NCBI GenBank assembly: GCA_964415195.1 | Contig: CAYPYD010000004.1 | Coordinates: forward strand, 104,242 to 168,241 | DNA: 64,000 nucleotides | Source of the DNA: WTXA01 sp964415195 | GTDB taxonomy: Bacteria > Bacillota > TC1 | Direction of reading: 5' to 3' | Shown here: one piece after another, positions 1 through 8,598 of the stretch | Layout: every line of letters starts with the position of its first letter | Position numbering within the stretch: the stretch's first letter is position 1 | Notes under the pieces: model-generated | What the model was told of the DNA's origin: nothing | Seen by the model: only the letters and a program-made list of their open reading frames with translations | Databases searched by the model: none | Program-made: the position numbers and the translations under genes

Positions 1-255
1 TCATCAATCCTTGGATTTAGAGCACTAAATATAAGACAAGCGCATGAACGTCCTGAGGCAATGGAAGAAGCTTCAGTCATGATGGTAGGGCTGAAGAAAG
101 AAAGAATCCTTCACGGGCTTGAAGTACTTGAGACGCAAGATTTAGATACATTGAGACTGGTCAGTGATTATAGCATGCCTAATGTTTCAGATAAAGTATT
201 AAGGATTATCTTATCATATACGGACTATATAAATAGAGTTGTTTGGGGAAAATAA
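1..255 (+). CDS. wecB: UDP-N-acetylglucosamine 2-epimerase, C-terminal part (cut by window edge)
   Basis: The window opens inside this gene. The frame is open from base 1 and leaves 84 residues before TAA. Visible are RQAHERPE (about residues 12-19), the stretch near the UDP-sugar site of non-hydrolysing epimerases, and the tail DYSMPNVSDKVLRIILSY, which is characteristic of the WecB/MnaA-type enzymes encoded in polysaccharide loci. The enzyme converts UDP-GlcNAc to UDP-ManNAc in the cytoplasm. An internal ATG at 61 is not the true start, because homologous sequence continues upstream of it. The next gene is a glycosyltransferase, which fits a capsule or exopolysaccharide locus. The family call is firm; the exact sugar product is inferred. 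Confidence 0.88.
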   Translation, partial: SSILGFRALNIRQAHERPEAMEEASVMMVGLKKERILHGLEVLETQDLDTLRLVSDYSMPNVSDKVLRIILSYTDYINRVVWGK

Positions 256-279
256 ATTGAGTCAAAAAGTATCAATTTA
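253..279 (+). terminator. weak hairpin after the epimerase gene
   Basis: TAAATTGA (253-260) pairs with TCAATTTA (272-279) directly at the stop codon. It has no G+C-rich core and only a broken T tract (ATCTTATTCTT), so it is a weak terminator at best. Confidence 0.3.
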
Positions 280-619
280 ATCTTATTCTTATTAATTTTT
301 ACTGTGAATTTAGCAACAACGGGCAAGTTATAATAGATAAAGATAGGAGTATAGAGCTCTTGCTCTTAACATCTATATCTGATATAATCTCAATGAATTC
401 TCAAATTAATTTATTATCTATCTTTATCAATAAAGTGTAGATTTATTATTCTTTGAGATACAATTCACAAAATTAATCATACAGAAAAAATAATACAATT
501 AAATAATTATTAAAGTCTTAAGTAAAATATACTTATTAAGATATTACTCTTTCTTTACATAACCTTATGGGAAAGCTTTAGAGAATATCAAACAATATTA
601 AGAAAGTAGGTAGAGATTT
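256..619. other. AT-rich gap without a recognisable gene
   Basis: This 364-base gap between the epimerase and glycosyltransferase genes has stops in all frames. An 11-base inverted repeat, GATAAAGATAG (336-346) and CTATCTTTATC (418-428), is its only clear structure. A TATAAT lies near 378-384, but no convincing -35 element was found. It probably holds the promoter and leader of the glycosyltransferase gene. Confidence 0.4.
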
Positions 620-1885
620 ATGCATATCCTATGGTTAATCAATTTACCATTACCAGAGGCGAGTCAGTTAATGGCAGACAAACCTTCTTATCTAGGAGGC
701 TGGTTAATAAATGCATCAAAAGATTTGGCAAATATGGAAAATGTAGAACTATCAATCACATTTCCAACTAATAAAGCTAGCAAGTTTAAAAAATTAACTG
801 GAGAAAAGATAAACTATTATCCATTTATTCCTGTTAAAGACATTAATCATAAAGTTATTGAATATAATGAAACATTCAAGACATTATTAAACGAGATAAA
901 GCCTGATGTAGTACATATCCATGGGACTGAGGTCGCACATACGATTTCTATGGTTAATGTATGTAAAAAACTAGGCGTGAAAACAGTTATATCCATACAA
1001 GGCCTAGTTTCAGTATATGCACAACATATTTATGCAAATCTACCTTTTAGTGTAGTATATGGTTTTACACTGAGGAATTTATTAAGAAAAGATAGTGTAT
1101 ACTTAAATAAAAAAACTTTCGAGCAAAGAGGGAAAAACGAAATTAAGTCTTTACAGAATACGAAGCATATTATAGGTAGAACAACATGGGATAAAGCATG
1201 TTCAAATCAAATAAATCCAGAAGCTAAGTATCATTTTTGTAATGAAACACTTAGAGAGGAATTCTATAAACACCAATGGAATATTAATGATTGTGAGAAG
1301 TATTCAATCTTTTTAAGTCAAGGACAGTATCCAATAAAAGGGTTACATTATATGTTAGATGCAATGCCTTTAATTTTAAAAAGGTTTCCTGATACAAAAG
1401 TATATGTTAGTGGGAAAGACCTTACGAAATCAGATACGATACAAGATCGCTTGTTTATGACATATTACGGTAAGTATATTAAGAGAAAAATCAAAAAGCT
1501 GGGTCTTGAAAAAAATATTATTTTTACTGGACCACTAGTCGAAGCAATAATGTGTCAAAGATATCTGAAATCTCATATTTTTGTCTGTCCATCATCTATT
1601 GAGAATAGTCCAAACTCATTAGGGGAAGCCATGGTACTAGGTGTTCCGTGTATTTCTTCTGATGTTGGTGGCGTTTCAGATATGTTAAAGCATAAGGAAG
1701 AAGGATTCGTTTATCAAACTGACGCACCATATATGTTAGCACATTATGTTTGTGAGATATTTGAAAATGAAGAGTTAGCAACGAGTTTTTCTAAGAATGC
1801 AAAAGAACATGCTTTAAGGACTCACAACAAAGAAGCAAATACGATAAGATTAACTGAGATATATAAGAGTATCGTTTCAGAATAG
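620..1885 (+). CDS. glycosyltransferase, GT4 family
   Basis: A 421-residue GT-B-fold retaining glycosyltransferase, cytoplasmic or membrane-associated, predicted to add a sugar to a lipid-linked polysaccharide precursor. HIHGTEVAH (about residues 99-107) belongs to the N-terminal acceptor domain. SSIENSPNSLGEAMVLG (about 322-338) is the E-x7-E donor-binding signature, followed by GVPCISSDVGG. Length is normal for the family. The start ATG follows a loose purine-rich site (AAAGTAGG). It stands between the epimerase and galE genes, so its product is probably part of a surface polysaccharide. Donor and acceptor cannot be read from the sequence. Confidence 0.87.
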   Translation: MHILWLINLPLPEASQLMADKPSYLGGWLINASKDLANMENVELSITFPTNKASKFKKLTGEKINYYPFIPVKDINHKVIEYNETFKTLLNEIKPDVVHIHGTEVAHTISMVNVCKKLGVKTVISIQGLVSVYAQHIYANLPFSVVYGFTLRNLLRKDSVYLNKKTFEQRGKNEIKSLQNTKHIIGRTTWDKACSNQINPEAKYHFCNETLREEFYKHQWNINDCEKYSIFLSQGQYPIKGLHYMLDAMPLILKRFPDTKVYVSGKDLTKSDTIQDRLFMTYYGKYIKRKIKKLGLEKNIIFTGPLVEAIMCQRYLKSHIFVCPSSIENSPNSLGEAMVLGVPCISSDVGGVSDMLKHKEEGFVYQTDAPYMLAHYVCEIFENEELATSFSKNAKEHALRTHNKEANTIRLTEIYKSIVSE

Positions 1886-1922
1886 AATGCATCTATATTA
1901 GAAAGAGTGAGGAGGCCAACAT

Positions 1923-2912
1923 ATGCCAGTACTAATAACCGGAGGAGCTGGCTACATAGGTAGCCATACCGTAAAATATTTTCAAGAACAGAATGAAGAA
2001 ATCATCGTTGTAGATAATTTGCAAAGTGGCCATAAGACTTCTATTGATTTAAATTTTACCTATAAGATTGATATTAGAGATAAAGAAGAACTGGATAAGG
2101 TCTTTAAGAAACATAATATTGAAGCAGTAATTCACTTTGCAGCCAACTCTCTAGTTGGAGAGAGCATGGAAAAGCCGTATGAGTATTATCATAACAATGT
2201 TTATGGAATGCTTTGCCTTCTGGATGTTATGAAAGAAAATAATGTGAATAAGATTGTATTCTCATCAACAGCAGCGACTTATGGAGAGCCAAAGAGCATT
2301 CCTATCATGGAAGCTGATGAGACACGCCCTACTAATACCTATGGCGAGACGAAACTTGCCATGGAAAAAATGATGAAGTGGTTTGATCAGGCTTATGGCA
2401 CAAAATTTGTGTCGCTTAGATACTTTAATGCTGCAGGGGCTTATCAAACTGGAGAAATAGGTGAAGATCATCATCCAGAAACCCATCTTATTCCACTTAT
2501 TTTACAAGTACCCCTAGGAAAGCGTGATAAGATTTATATGTTTGGAGATGACTATCCGACTAAAGACGGTACATGCGTAAGAGATTATATACACGTCATG
2601 GACTTAGCTTCAGCACATTATAAAGCTCTAGATTATCTAAGAAAAGAAAAGGATAGTGATATCTTTAATCTTGGAAATGGCAATGGTTATTCAGTTAAAG
2701 AAGTTATTGAGACTGCAAGAAAAGTAACTGCCCATCAGATTCCAGCTGAAGTTAAAGAACGACGCGCAGGAGATCCAGCAACACTAATAGCATCATCACA
2801 GAAGGCTCAGAGTGTATTAGGATGGAAGCCAGAGTTCAATTCCCTTGAAAAGATTATTGAAGATGCTTGGAGATGGCATAAGAGTCATCCTAATGGATAT
2901 GAGATGAATTAG
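1923..2912 (+). CDS. galE: UDP-glucose 4-epimerase
   Basis: A 329-residue extended short-chain dehydrogenase that interconverts UDP-glucose and UDP-galactose (or the GlcNAc/GalNAc pair). GGAGYIGS (residues 7-14) is the Rossmann NAD-binding motif. The catalytic pair is in YGETK (Tyr140, Lys144), with the Ser/Thr of FSSTAATYGE upstream. The C-terminal RRAGDPATLIASS is typical of GalE. Length matches bacterial GalE. GAGTGAGGAGG precedes the ATG. It lies 37 bases after the glycosyltransferase in the same direction and is followed by a terminator, so it probably ends this transcription unit. Confidence 0.95.
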   Translation: MPVLITGGAGYIGSHTVKYFQEQNEEIIVVDNLQSGHKTSIDLNFTYKIDIRDKEELDKVFKKHNIEAVIHFAANSLVGESMEKPYEYYHNNVYGMLCLLDVMKENNVNKIVFSSTAATYGEPKSIPIMEADETRPTNTYGETKLAMEKMMKWFDQAYGTKFVSLRYFNAAGAYQTGEIGEDHHPETHLIPLILQVPLGKRDKIYMFGDDYPTKDGTCVRDYIHVMDLASAHYKALDYLRKEKDSDIFNLGNGNGYSVKEVIETARKVTAHQIPAEVKERRAGDPATLIASSQKAQSVLGWKPEFNSLEKIIEDAWRWHKSHPNGYEMN

Positions 2913-2932
2913 TTTTAAATTGCAATATAGGA

Positions 2933-2974
2933 AAAAAGTGCAATTATGTATAAAAGCATAAATGCACTTTTTAT
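2933..2974 (+). terminator. terminator after galE
   Basis: AAAAAGTGCA (2933-2942) pairs with TGCACTTTTT (2963-2972). An inner stem, TTATG with CATAA, continues it after one A-A mismatch. The right arm supplies the T run. It is an AT-rich but well-formed intrinsic terminator. Confidence 0.6.
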
Positions 2975-2988
2975 TTGAGAAATTTACT

Positions 2989-3108
2989 AATAGTTGACTA
3001 TATATTATTGTAATATAGCCTTCGGTACCAGAGTCTTTTGCTTTGTTGAAAAGATTGAAAAAAACGTATTGCAGGAGTAAGTAACAATAACAATTGTATA
3101 CTCTTCTC
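2989..3108 (-). pseudogene. remnant of the 3' end of a second pstB
   Basis: This stretch aligns with the 3' end of the intact pstB at 5007-5182 in the same orientation. There is a 28-base exact match (3081-3108 with 5155-5182), a diverged match around 3015-3057 (shared AGAGTC and TTGAAAAGAT/AGTGAAAAGAT), and a loss of about 60 bases between them. No reading frame survives. It is an inactive fragment that joins directly to sequence resembling the dioxygenase 3' end (next entry). Confidence 0.75.
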
Positions 3109-3110
3109 TA

Positions 3111-3172
3111 AATAACAAGCTCTATATTCAAATATATATTTATGTTATAATATAAGAGTTATTAATTCAATA
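3111..3172 (+). repeat. second copy of the dioxygenase 3' tail plus the wzz promoter
   Basis: This matches 9514-9580: the last codons of the YgiD-type gene (AGCTCTATATTCAAAT against AGCTATATATTCAAAT) followed by the promoter region TTTATGTTATAAT and GTTATTAATTCAAT. A TATAAT is at 3146-3151. The right-hand copy drives the Wzz-type gene; this copy could drive the flippase gene. A 9-base inverted repeat, TAATTTGCA (3171-3179) and TGCAAATTA (3204-3212), lies just downstream in the leader. Confidence 0.75.
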
Positions 3173-3347
3173 ATTTGCATACTAGTCTGTTAATATGCCA
3201 GGGTGCAAATTAGCGTATATACTTAAGGTAAAGAATTAAAAAACAAGAATATTAGTTATAAAATAATACTGAAAATTCTTTAATCTATCCAGCAAATTAA
3301 AAGGTCAAGGTAGAGGAATTTTCTTTTAAATATGGAGATTTTCAAAT
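3173..3347 (+). other. leader upstream of the flippase gene
   Basis: About 175 AT-rich bases between the duplicated promoter and the flippase start codon. Apart from the inverted repeat that begins at 3171, no gene or known riboswitch fold was recognised. GGAG at 3334-3337 is the ribosome binding site for the next gene. Confidence 0.35.
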
Positions 3348-4868
3348 ATGAAAAAACTTGCATTAATAATTATGTTTATTTCCCTTTTATCAAAATTGCT
3401 AGGATTTGTTAGAGAAATAGTTCTTTCATACTTTTTTGGTGCATCGAGTATTAGTGATGCATACATAATATCATTGACAGTACCGAATGTAATATTTGGC
3501 TTTATAGGAGTAGGTATTGTTACAGCATTTATTCCTATGTTGAGTAGGATTATTTCAGAATCAGGAGAGGAAGCGGGATCCGAATATACTAGTGGATTAA
3601 CAAATATAGTCTTAATAATTGTAACTGCAATGGTATTAGCAGGCATAATGTTCACAGAACCTATGGTTAGAATTTTTGCACAAGGTTTTTCAGATGAAGT
3701 ACTTAAATTAACAATAAATTTCACCAAGATTAGTCTGTTTGGAATGTATTTTACAGCTTTAATTTCAATATATAGTGGATATCTTCAAATTAAAAGTAAT
3801 TATATTGTTCCAGCCCTAATAGGTTTTCCTTTTAGCATAATAACAATTATAACTATTTTGATAGCTGCTGGAGGGAACTATAACGTGCTAGCTTTTGGTA
3901 CAGTAATCGCTGGATTTGCTCAAGTATTATTGATTTCATTTTTTGTTAAGAAAGAGAAATTTAAATATTCTTTTTCAATTAATTTTAAAAATCCAAGAAT
4001 TATAAAGACATTGTATATAGCTATACCGGTAATTATTGGAACATCTGTAAATCAGATTAATATACTAGTCAATAGAACAATCGCATCATCAATTGCAATT
4101 GGTGGAATTTCCGCCTTAAATTACGCGGATACGTTAAACTCTTTTGTACATGGTCTTTTTGCCTTATCAATTATTACAGTTATTTATCCTATTCTTTCTT
4201 CGTTTGCAAGCACCCACAATTATGAAGGAATTAAAAAAGTCTTAAGGGATTCAATTAGTATAATTACAATTCTCGTTTTACCAATTAGTATAGGTATAAT
4301 GATTTTTAGTACACAGATAATTAAATTATTATTTGGTAGAGGAGCTTTTGACGAACAAGCAATACAGATGACATCAGCAGCTTTGTTTTTTTATGCAATC
4401 GGAATGGTCGCAATAGGTTTAAGAGAAATATTAGCAAGATGTTTCTATTCTATGCAAGATACTAAAACTCCTATGATAAATGCTTCAATAGGATTAGTAT
4501 TGAACATAATACTAACTCTCATTTTATCTAAATATTTGGGAATTGGAGGGTTAGCATTAGCAACTTCAATATCAGCAATATTTATAACAGGCCTATTATT
4601 TATAAGTTTAAGAAAGAAATTAGGACCTTTTGGTTTAAAACAAATAATCATTTCTTTTATAAAAATTATGATTGCTTCATTAAGTATGGGTTTATTAGCC
4701 AAATTAAGCTTTCTTTATTTTATAGATTTCACATCTCAGAACATCTCATTTCTAATAGCTATAGGTGCTGGGGTGGTATCATATTTAATATTGATTTATT
4801 TTATGAAGATTGAAGATGTGGATTTAATTGTTGATATAATTAAAAAGAAATATAAGGGAGATAATTAA
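3348..4868 (+). CDS. murJ: MurJ/MviN-family lipid flippase
   Basis: A 506-residue integral membrane protein of the MOP superfamily with about 14 hydrophobic segments. The start MKKLALIIMFISLLSKLLGF and the next segment with GASSISDAYIISLTVPN are typical of MurJ. The family flips undecaprenyl-linked precursors across the membrane. GGAG lies 10 bases before the ATG. Its position among polysaccharide genes suggests it may serve export of the local polysaccharide rather than, or as well as, lipid II. The choice between MurJ and a Wzx-like role is inference. Downstream an IS remnant begins six bases after the stop codon. Confidence 0.88.
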   Translation: MKKLALIIMFISLLSKLLGFVREIVLSYFFGASSISDAYIISLTVPNVIFGFIGVGIVTAFIPMLSRIISESGEEAGSEYTSGLTNIVLIIVTAMVLAGIMFTEPMVRIFAQGFSDEVLKLTINFTKISLFGMYFTALISIYSGYLQIKSNYIVPALIGFPFSIITIITILIAAGGNYNVLAFGTVIAGFAQVLLISFFVKKEKFKYSFSINFKNPRIIKTLYIAIPVIIGTSVNQINILVNRTIASSIAIGGISALNYADTLNSFVHGLFALSIITVIYPILSSFASTHNYEGIKKVLRDSISIITILVLPISIGIMIFSTQIIKLLFGRGAFDEQAIQMTSAALFFYAIGMVAIGLREILARCFYSMQDTKTPMINASIGLVLNIILTLILSKYLGIGGLALATSISAIFITGLLFISLRKKLGPFGLKQIIISFIKIMIASLSMGLLAKLSFLYFIDFTSQNISFLIAIGAGVVSYLILIYFMKIEDVDLIVDIIKKKYKGDN

Positions 4869-4874
4869 ATGAAC

Positions 4875-4990
4875 TGAACCCCAAAACTTGGACAGTTTAA
4901 TTAAGCAACTCTTAGGGACTGAATTCGGTATTGCACCGGATTCAGTCCTTTAATTTGCTTATGATTAAACTCTTTTTCATATTTCGAAGT
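4875..4990 (-). mobile_element. IS3-family (IS150-like) remnant: transposase C-terminus and terminal repeat
   Basis: TGAACCCCAAAACTTGGACA starting at 4875 looks like a terminal inverted repeat of IS150-type IS3 elements. On the minus strand the sequence encodes KQIKGLNPVQYRIQSLRVA and then a stop at 4901-4903, the usual end of the OrfB DDE transposase (compare family endings of the form LSPVQYRTQ). Only about 27-30 codons remain before homology stops near 4990, and no second end was seen. The flippase stop is followed by GGGAG and ATGAAC (4869-4874) directly against the IS end, as if a downstream gene had been cut after two codons. Confidence 0.8.
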
Positions 4991-5006
4991 TTTTTCTTAT
5001 GATAGG

Positions 5007-5858
5007 TTAGCTAAATCTTCCGGTTATATAGTCTTCTGTGCGAGAGTCCTGTGGTTTAGTGAAAAGATCATCAGTCAAACCAGACTCTACAATCTCACCA
5101 TTGAGAAAAAATGCTGTGTTATCACTGATTCTAGCAGCTTGTTGCATAGAGTGGGTAACAATAACAATTGTATACTCTTCTCGGAGTGCTTGGAATAACT
5201 CTTCAATTTTTAGCGTCGCAATAGGATCAAGAGCTGAAGTAGGTTCATCCATTAAAAGCACTTCAGGCTCAACAGCCAGGCACCTAGCAATACAAAGTCT
5301 TTGTTGTTGGCCCCCAGACAAACCAAGAGCAGAAGAGTGGAGCCTATCTTTAACCTCCTCCCAAAGAGCAGCCTTTCTAAGAGATTTTTCAACAATCATG
5401 TCTAATTGCCCCTTATTTTTCAAACCATGTTTTCTAGGACCATAGATCACATTTTCATAGATGCTTTTAGGAAATGGATTAGGTTTTTGAAAAACCATAC
5501 CAACTTTTTTCCTAAGTTCAGTTACATCATAATCTGGTGCAAGAATATTTTCCTCATCAAGATGAATAGTACCCTCAATTTTAGTATCGACAACATGCTC
5601 ATACATTCTATTAATAGTACGAATGAAAGTTGATTTACCACAACCTGAAGGACCAATTAGAGCTGTAATCCTATTTTCCATAATCTGAAGGTTAACACCC
5701 TTTAGAGCATGATTGGTTCCATAGTGGAAATCAATATCTTTACACTCAATCTTGATGTTTTCTGAAGTATTACTGGATTCATCATTTTTTGTTTTATTTA
5801 AGACTAATCTAGTTTTAATTCTATCGTTTTTCTCTAAATTGTTTTCTTGTTCACTCAT
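5007..5858 (-). CDS. pstB: phosphate ABC transporter ATP-binding protein
   Basis: A 283-residue ATPase of the high-affinity phosphate importer, acting on the inner membrane face with PstA and PstC. Walker A GPSGCGKST is at residues 69-77, signature LSGGQQQR at 180-187, and Walker B LLMDEPTS at 201-208. The first 36 residues are a hydrophilic extension beyond the usual PstB start. GGGGGTAGAGTA precedes the ATG, which supports this start. It is the last gene of pstS-pstC-pstA-pstB; no phoU follows. Its 3' end lies against an IS3 remnant, and a decayed second copy of that end is at 2989-3108. Confidence 0.97.
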   Translation of the reverse strand: MSEQENNLEKNDRIKTRLVLNKTKNDESSNTSENIKIECKDIDFHYGTNHALKGVNLQIMENRITALIGPSGCGKSTFIRTINRMYEHVVDTKIEGTIHLDEENILAPDYDVTELRKKVGMVFQKPNPFPKSIYENVIYGPRKHGLKNKGQLDMIVEKSLRKAALWEEVKDRLHSSALGLSGGQQQRLCIARCLAVEPEVLLMDEPTSALDPIATLKIEELFQALREEYTIVIVTHSMQQAARISDNTAFFLNGEIVESGLTDDLFTKPQDSRTEDYITGRFS

Positions 5859-5869
5859 TACTCTACCCC

Positions 5870-6742
5870 CTAGTCCATTCTGTTCTGATATTTATTTCTT
5901 AGTACTATAGCTATTGCATTCATTGATAAGAGTAGAACTAATAGTACGATAATACCCGCTGCAGCAATCTCTGCAAACTCAGCTTGAGGTCTAGAAGTCC
6001 AGTTAAATATCTGAATTGGAAGAACAGTAAAGGAATCAAGTGGTGACTTTGGTAAGAAACTTATATAGCCTGCAGCACCAACCATGATAAGAGGAGCAGC
6101 CTCACCCATAGCTCTAGATACGGCCAATATTGAGCCGGTCAAAATACCAGGCGCAGCGTATGGAACTATAACACCTACAATAGTCTGCCACTTACTCACT
6201 CCAAGAGCGTAAGAGCCCTCTTTTAAGGGGCTAGGAACACTTTTGATTGCTTCTTGTGAAGCTACAATAATAACTGGAAGTATTAAAAGAGTTAGTGTTA
6301 AAGCTCCGGCTAAAATACTTCTATTGAAATTTAGAATTTTAACAAAAACAGCCAGTCCTAACATACCATAAACTATTGAAGGAACACCAGCTAGGTTAGC
6401 AATATTTAGTTGTAGCAACTTAGTCCACCAGGATTTTTGATTAGCATACTCTTCAAGATAAAGTGCTGTTCCAACACCAAGTGGTACTGAAAAAATTATA
6501 GTAAGACCAATTGTCCAAATACTACCAGCTAAAGCAGAGGCAATACCGGCTCTATCAGGAAATCTAGAAGGCATACTAGTTATAAAGGACCAACTAAGAC
6601 GACTTAAACCTTCTTTAAATACTTGGTAAAGAAGTAGTAGGAGCATAATAATGGAAAAAACAATAATTGATGTTAATACTATATGGAGGATAGAGTTTTT
6701 CATTTTTCTTCTTCTTATATTTTTTTGTTGAAAAGTTTCCAT
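5870..6742 (-). CDS. pstA: phosphate ABC transporter permease PstA
   Basis: A 290-residue membrane protein with six predicted helices, partner of PstC in the phosphate channel. ANLAGVPSIVYGMLGLAVF is the conserved PstA stretch, and AVSRAMGEAAPLIMVGAA is the cytoplasmic EAA loop that contacts PstB. GAGGTATTAAA precedes the ATG and overlaps the end of pstC, so translation is probably coupled. Length is normal. Confidence 0.96.
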   Translation of the reverse strand: METFQQKNIRRRKMKNSILHIVLTSIIVFSIIMLLLLLYQVFKEGLSRLSWSFITSMPSRFPDRAGIASALAGSIWTIGLTIIFSVPLGVGTALYLEEYANQKSWWTKLLQLNIANLAGVPSIVYGMLGLAVFVKILNFNRSILAGALTLTLLILPVIIVASQEAIKSVPSPLKEGSYALGVSKWQTIVGVIVPYAAPGILTGSILAVSRAMGEAAPLIMVGAAGYISFLPKSPLDSFTVLPIQIFNWTSRPQAEFAEIAAAGIIVLLVLLLSMNAIAIVLRNKYQNRMD

Positions 6743-6743
6743 T

Positions 6744-7628
6744 TTAATACCTCACTTTATTACGGTGAAGAACACCCTTGGCAATAAGATTCATTATTAA
6801 GGTGATCATGAAAAGCATAGCACCTACTGCAAACAAGGTTTTGTATTCAATTGTACCCTGCTGGATATCACCGAGACTTAAATTTACCATAAATCCTGTC
6901 ATTGTTTGTATACTAGATAGAGGATTAAAGTTTAACATTGGACTTTGTCCTGCAGCTATGGCCACGATCATGGTTTCACCAATTGCCCTAGAAATTGCTA
7001 GAACAAAGGCTGATGCAATACTAGTTGCAGTAGAAGGTAGAATGATTTTAAGAGCCACTTCCATTTTAGTAGAACCAAGAGCATAGGCTCCGTTTCTTAC
7101 AGAGTCTGGTATGGCCATCATTGCATCTTCACAAAGTGAAGCAACCATTGGAAGTGTCATAATGCCTATGGCAATACTAGCACTTGCTACGTTGAATATT
7201 TCCGTTTGTGGTAGTATTTGTCTGATTAAAGGGGTAATGAAAGTCAGAGCAAAGAAACCATAAACTATAGAAGGGATACCAGCTAATAGTTCAAGTATTG
7301 GTTTGATAACCTTTCTGGCTTTTTTATTGGAATATTCACTTAAGTAGATTGCACTACCAAGTCCGAGTGGTAGTGAGATTATACTAGAAAAAAGGGCAAC
7401 CATCAGGGTACCTACTAATAGAGGAAGTACACCAAAGCTCCTTGGCACTAGAGTAGGTGCCCAGGTTGTTCCTGTAAGAAAATCCCAAATGGATATTTCA
7501 TTAAAGAATAAAAAGGATTCACCAAATAGGGTTAGTATAATAGCGATGGTTGTTATTATAGTAATTCCGGCAAAGAGGAGAAGAGTTTTCTCTATAATAA
7601 ATTCTTTTTGTTTGATTTTTTTATTCAT
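6744..7628 (-). CDS. pstC: phosphate ABC transporter permease PstC
   Basis: A 294-residue permease with six predicted helices. ELLAGIPSIVYGFFALTF and AISRAIGETMIVAIAAG are the PstC channel and EAA-loop motifs. The start is the ATG at 7628: a GGAGGAATC site sits immediately upstream, and the longer frame from a TTG at 7646 would read through that site. It is preceded by an intercistronic hairpin that separates it from pstS. Confidence 0.95.
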   Translation of the reverse strand: MNKKIKQKEFIIEKTLLLFAGITIITTIAIILTLFGESFLFFNEISIWDFLTGTTWAPTLVPRSFGVLPLLVGTLMVALFSSIISLPLGLGSAIYLSEYSNKKARKVIKPILELLAGIPSIVYGFFALTFITPLIRQILPQTEIFNVASASIAIGIMTLPMVASLCEDAMMAIPDSVRNGAYALGSTKMEVALKIILPSTATSIASAFVLAISRAIGETMIVAIAAGQSPMLNFNPLSSIQTMTGFMVNLSLGDIQQGTIEYKTLFAVGAMLFMITLIMNLIAKGVLHRNKVRY

Positions 7629-7643
7629 GATTCCTCCAAACGG

Positions 7644-7664
7644 CAAAAAGGCACCGAGGTGCCC
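7644..7664 (-). terminator. intercistronic attenuator between pstS and pstC
   Basis: On the minus strand GGCACC-TC-GGTGCC (7663-7650) is followed by five T residues. It lies between the pstS stop and the pstC ribosome binding site. Partial termination here would give more binding protein than permease, as is usual for Pst operons. Confidence 0.7.
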
Positions 7665-7683
7665 TGCCTGATATAGCTTGAAT

Positions 7684-8598
7684 TTATTTTAACAGCTTTA
7701 GCTGATCGTCGTACATTTTAGCAGGTAGTTGGATATAGCCAACTTCTGTTGCAAGGTCAGCAGCATTTTTAATATAAAACTTTAGAAATTCCATAACTTC
7801 TTTTTTATCAAGTGATGCTTTATTCACGTAGATGAATAGTGGTCTTGATAATGGAGTGTAAGTTCCATCTTCAATTGTTTTAGGTGATGGTTTTACATCG
7901 TTGACTGAAACTACTTTTAGTTTGTCTTTGTTTTCTTCATAGTAGGCATATCCGAAGAAACCAAGCGCATTTTTGTCTCCGGCAATACCTTGTACTAGTA
8001 CGTTGTCATCTTCGCTTCCAGTGAAGTCTTGTCTGATTGCTCCACTTTTGCCGTTAATAGTTTCAGTAAAGTAGTCGAAAGTTCCAGAGTCAGTACCTGG
8101 TGCATATAGTTTGATTTTTTCATCAGGCCATGCTGGATTTACATCTTTCCAAGTTTGTACTTTGCTGTCTGGTGCCCAGATCATTTTAAGTTCTTCTTTT
8201 GTTAGGTTTTTAACCCAATTGTTATCTTTATTTACTATTATTGAAAGACCATCGAAGGCTATTTTTAGCTCAAGGTATTCAATTCCTGCTGCTTTAGCTG
8301 CTGCTGCTTCTTCTGCTTTGATTGGTCTTGAAGCATCGGCGATGTCTATTTCTCCAGCAATAAATTTCTTGAAGCCTCCGCCAGTTCCTGAAACACCTAC
8401 TGGGATTTGCATGTCTGGGTTAAGTCCGATAAATTCCTCGGCTACTGCCTCAGTTATTGGAAATACTGTAGATGAGCCGTCAATCCTTATTTCTCCTGTA
8501 AGTCCTGTGGCTGTTTGTTCACCGCAAGCTGTTAGGACTAGTGGTGCTACTAGAGCTATTGTTAGTATTGTTGCAATTTTTTTAGTTATTGATTTCAA
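7684..8598 (-). CDS. pstS: phosphate-binding lipoprotein PstS
   Basis: A 304-residue extracytoplasmic phosphate receptor. The signal peptide ends in LVLTAC (lipidated Cys at residue 25). DGSSTVFPITEAVAEEF and SGTGGGFKKF are the phosphate-binding loops, and PGTDSGTFDYFTE is the third. The start is TTG at 8598: GGAG lies nine bases upstream at proper spacing. An ATG at 8605 is only two bases from the same site, is out of frame, and would make just seven codons. First gene of the operon, preceded by a Pho-box-like promoter. Confidence 0.95.
   Translation of the reverse strand: MKSITKKIATILTIALVAPLVLTACGEQTATGLTGEIRIDGSSTVFPITEAVAEEFIGLNPDMQIPVGVSGTGGGFKKFIAGEIDIADASRPIKAEEAAAAKAAGIEYLELKIAFDGLSIIVNKDNNWVKNLTKEELKMIWAPDSKVQTWKDVNPAWPDEKIKLYAPGTDSGTFDYFTETINGKSGAIRQDFTGSEDDNVLVQGIAGDKNALGFFGYAYYEENKDKLKVVSVNDVKPSPKTIEDGTYTPLSRPLFIYVNKASLDKKEVMEFLKFYIKNAADLATEVGYIQLPAKMYDDQLKLLK

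Noticed and set aside
336..428. 11-base inverted repeat in the first intergenic gap
   Set aside because: The arms are 71 bases apart and AT-rich, with no promoter or T run tied to them; significance is doubtful.
5038..5445. Long open frame on the plus strand across pstB
   Set aside because: It is the antisense shadow of pstB, with no ribosome binding site and no recognisable family.
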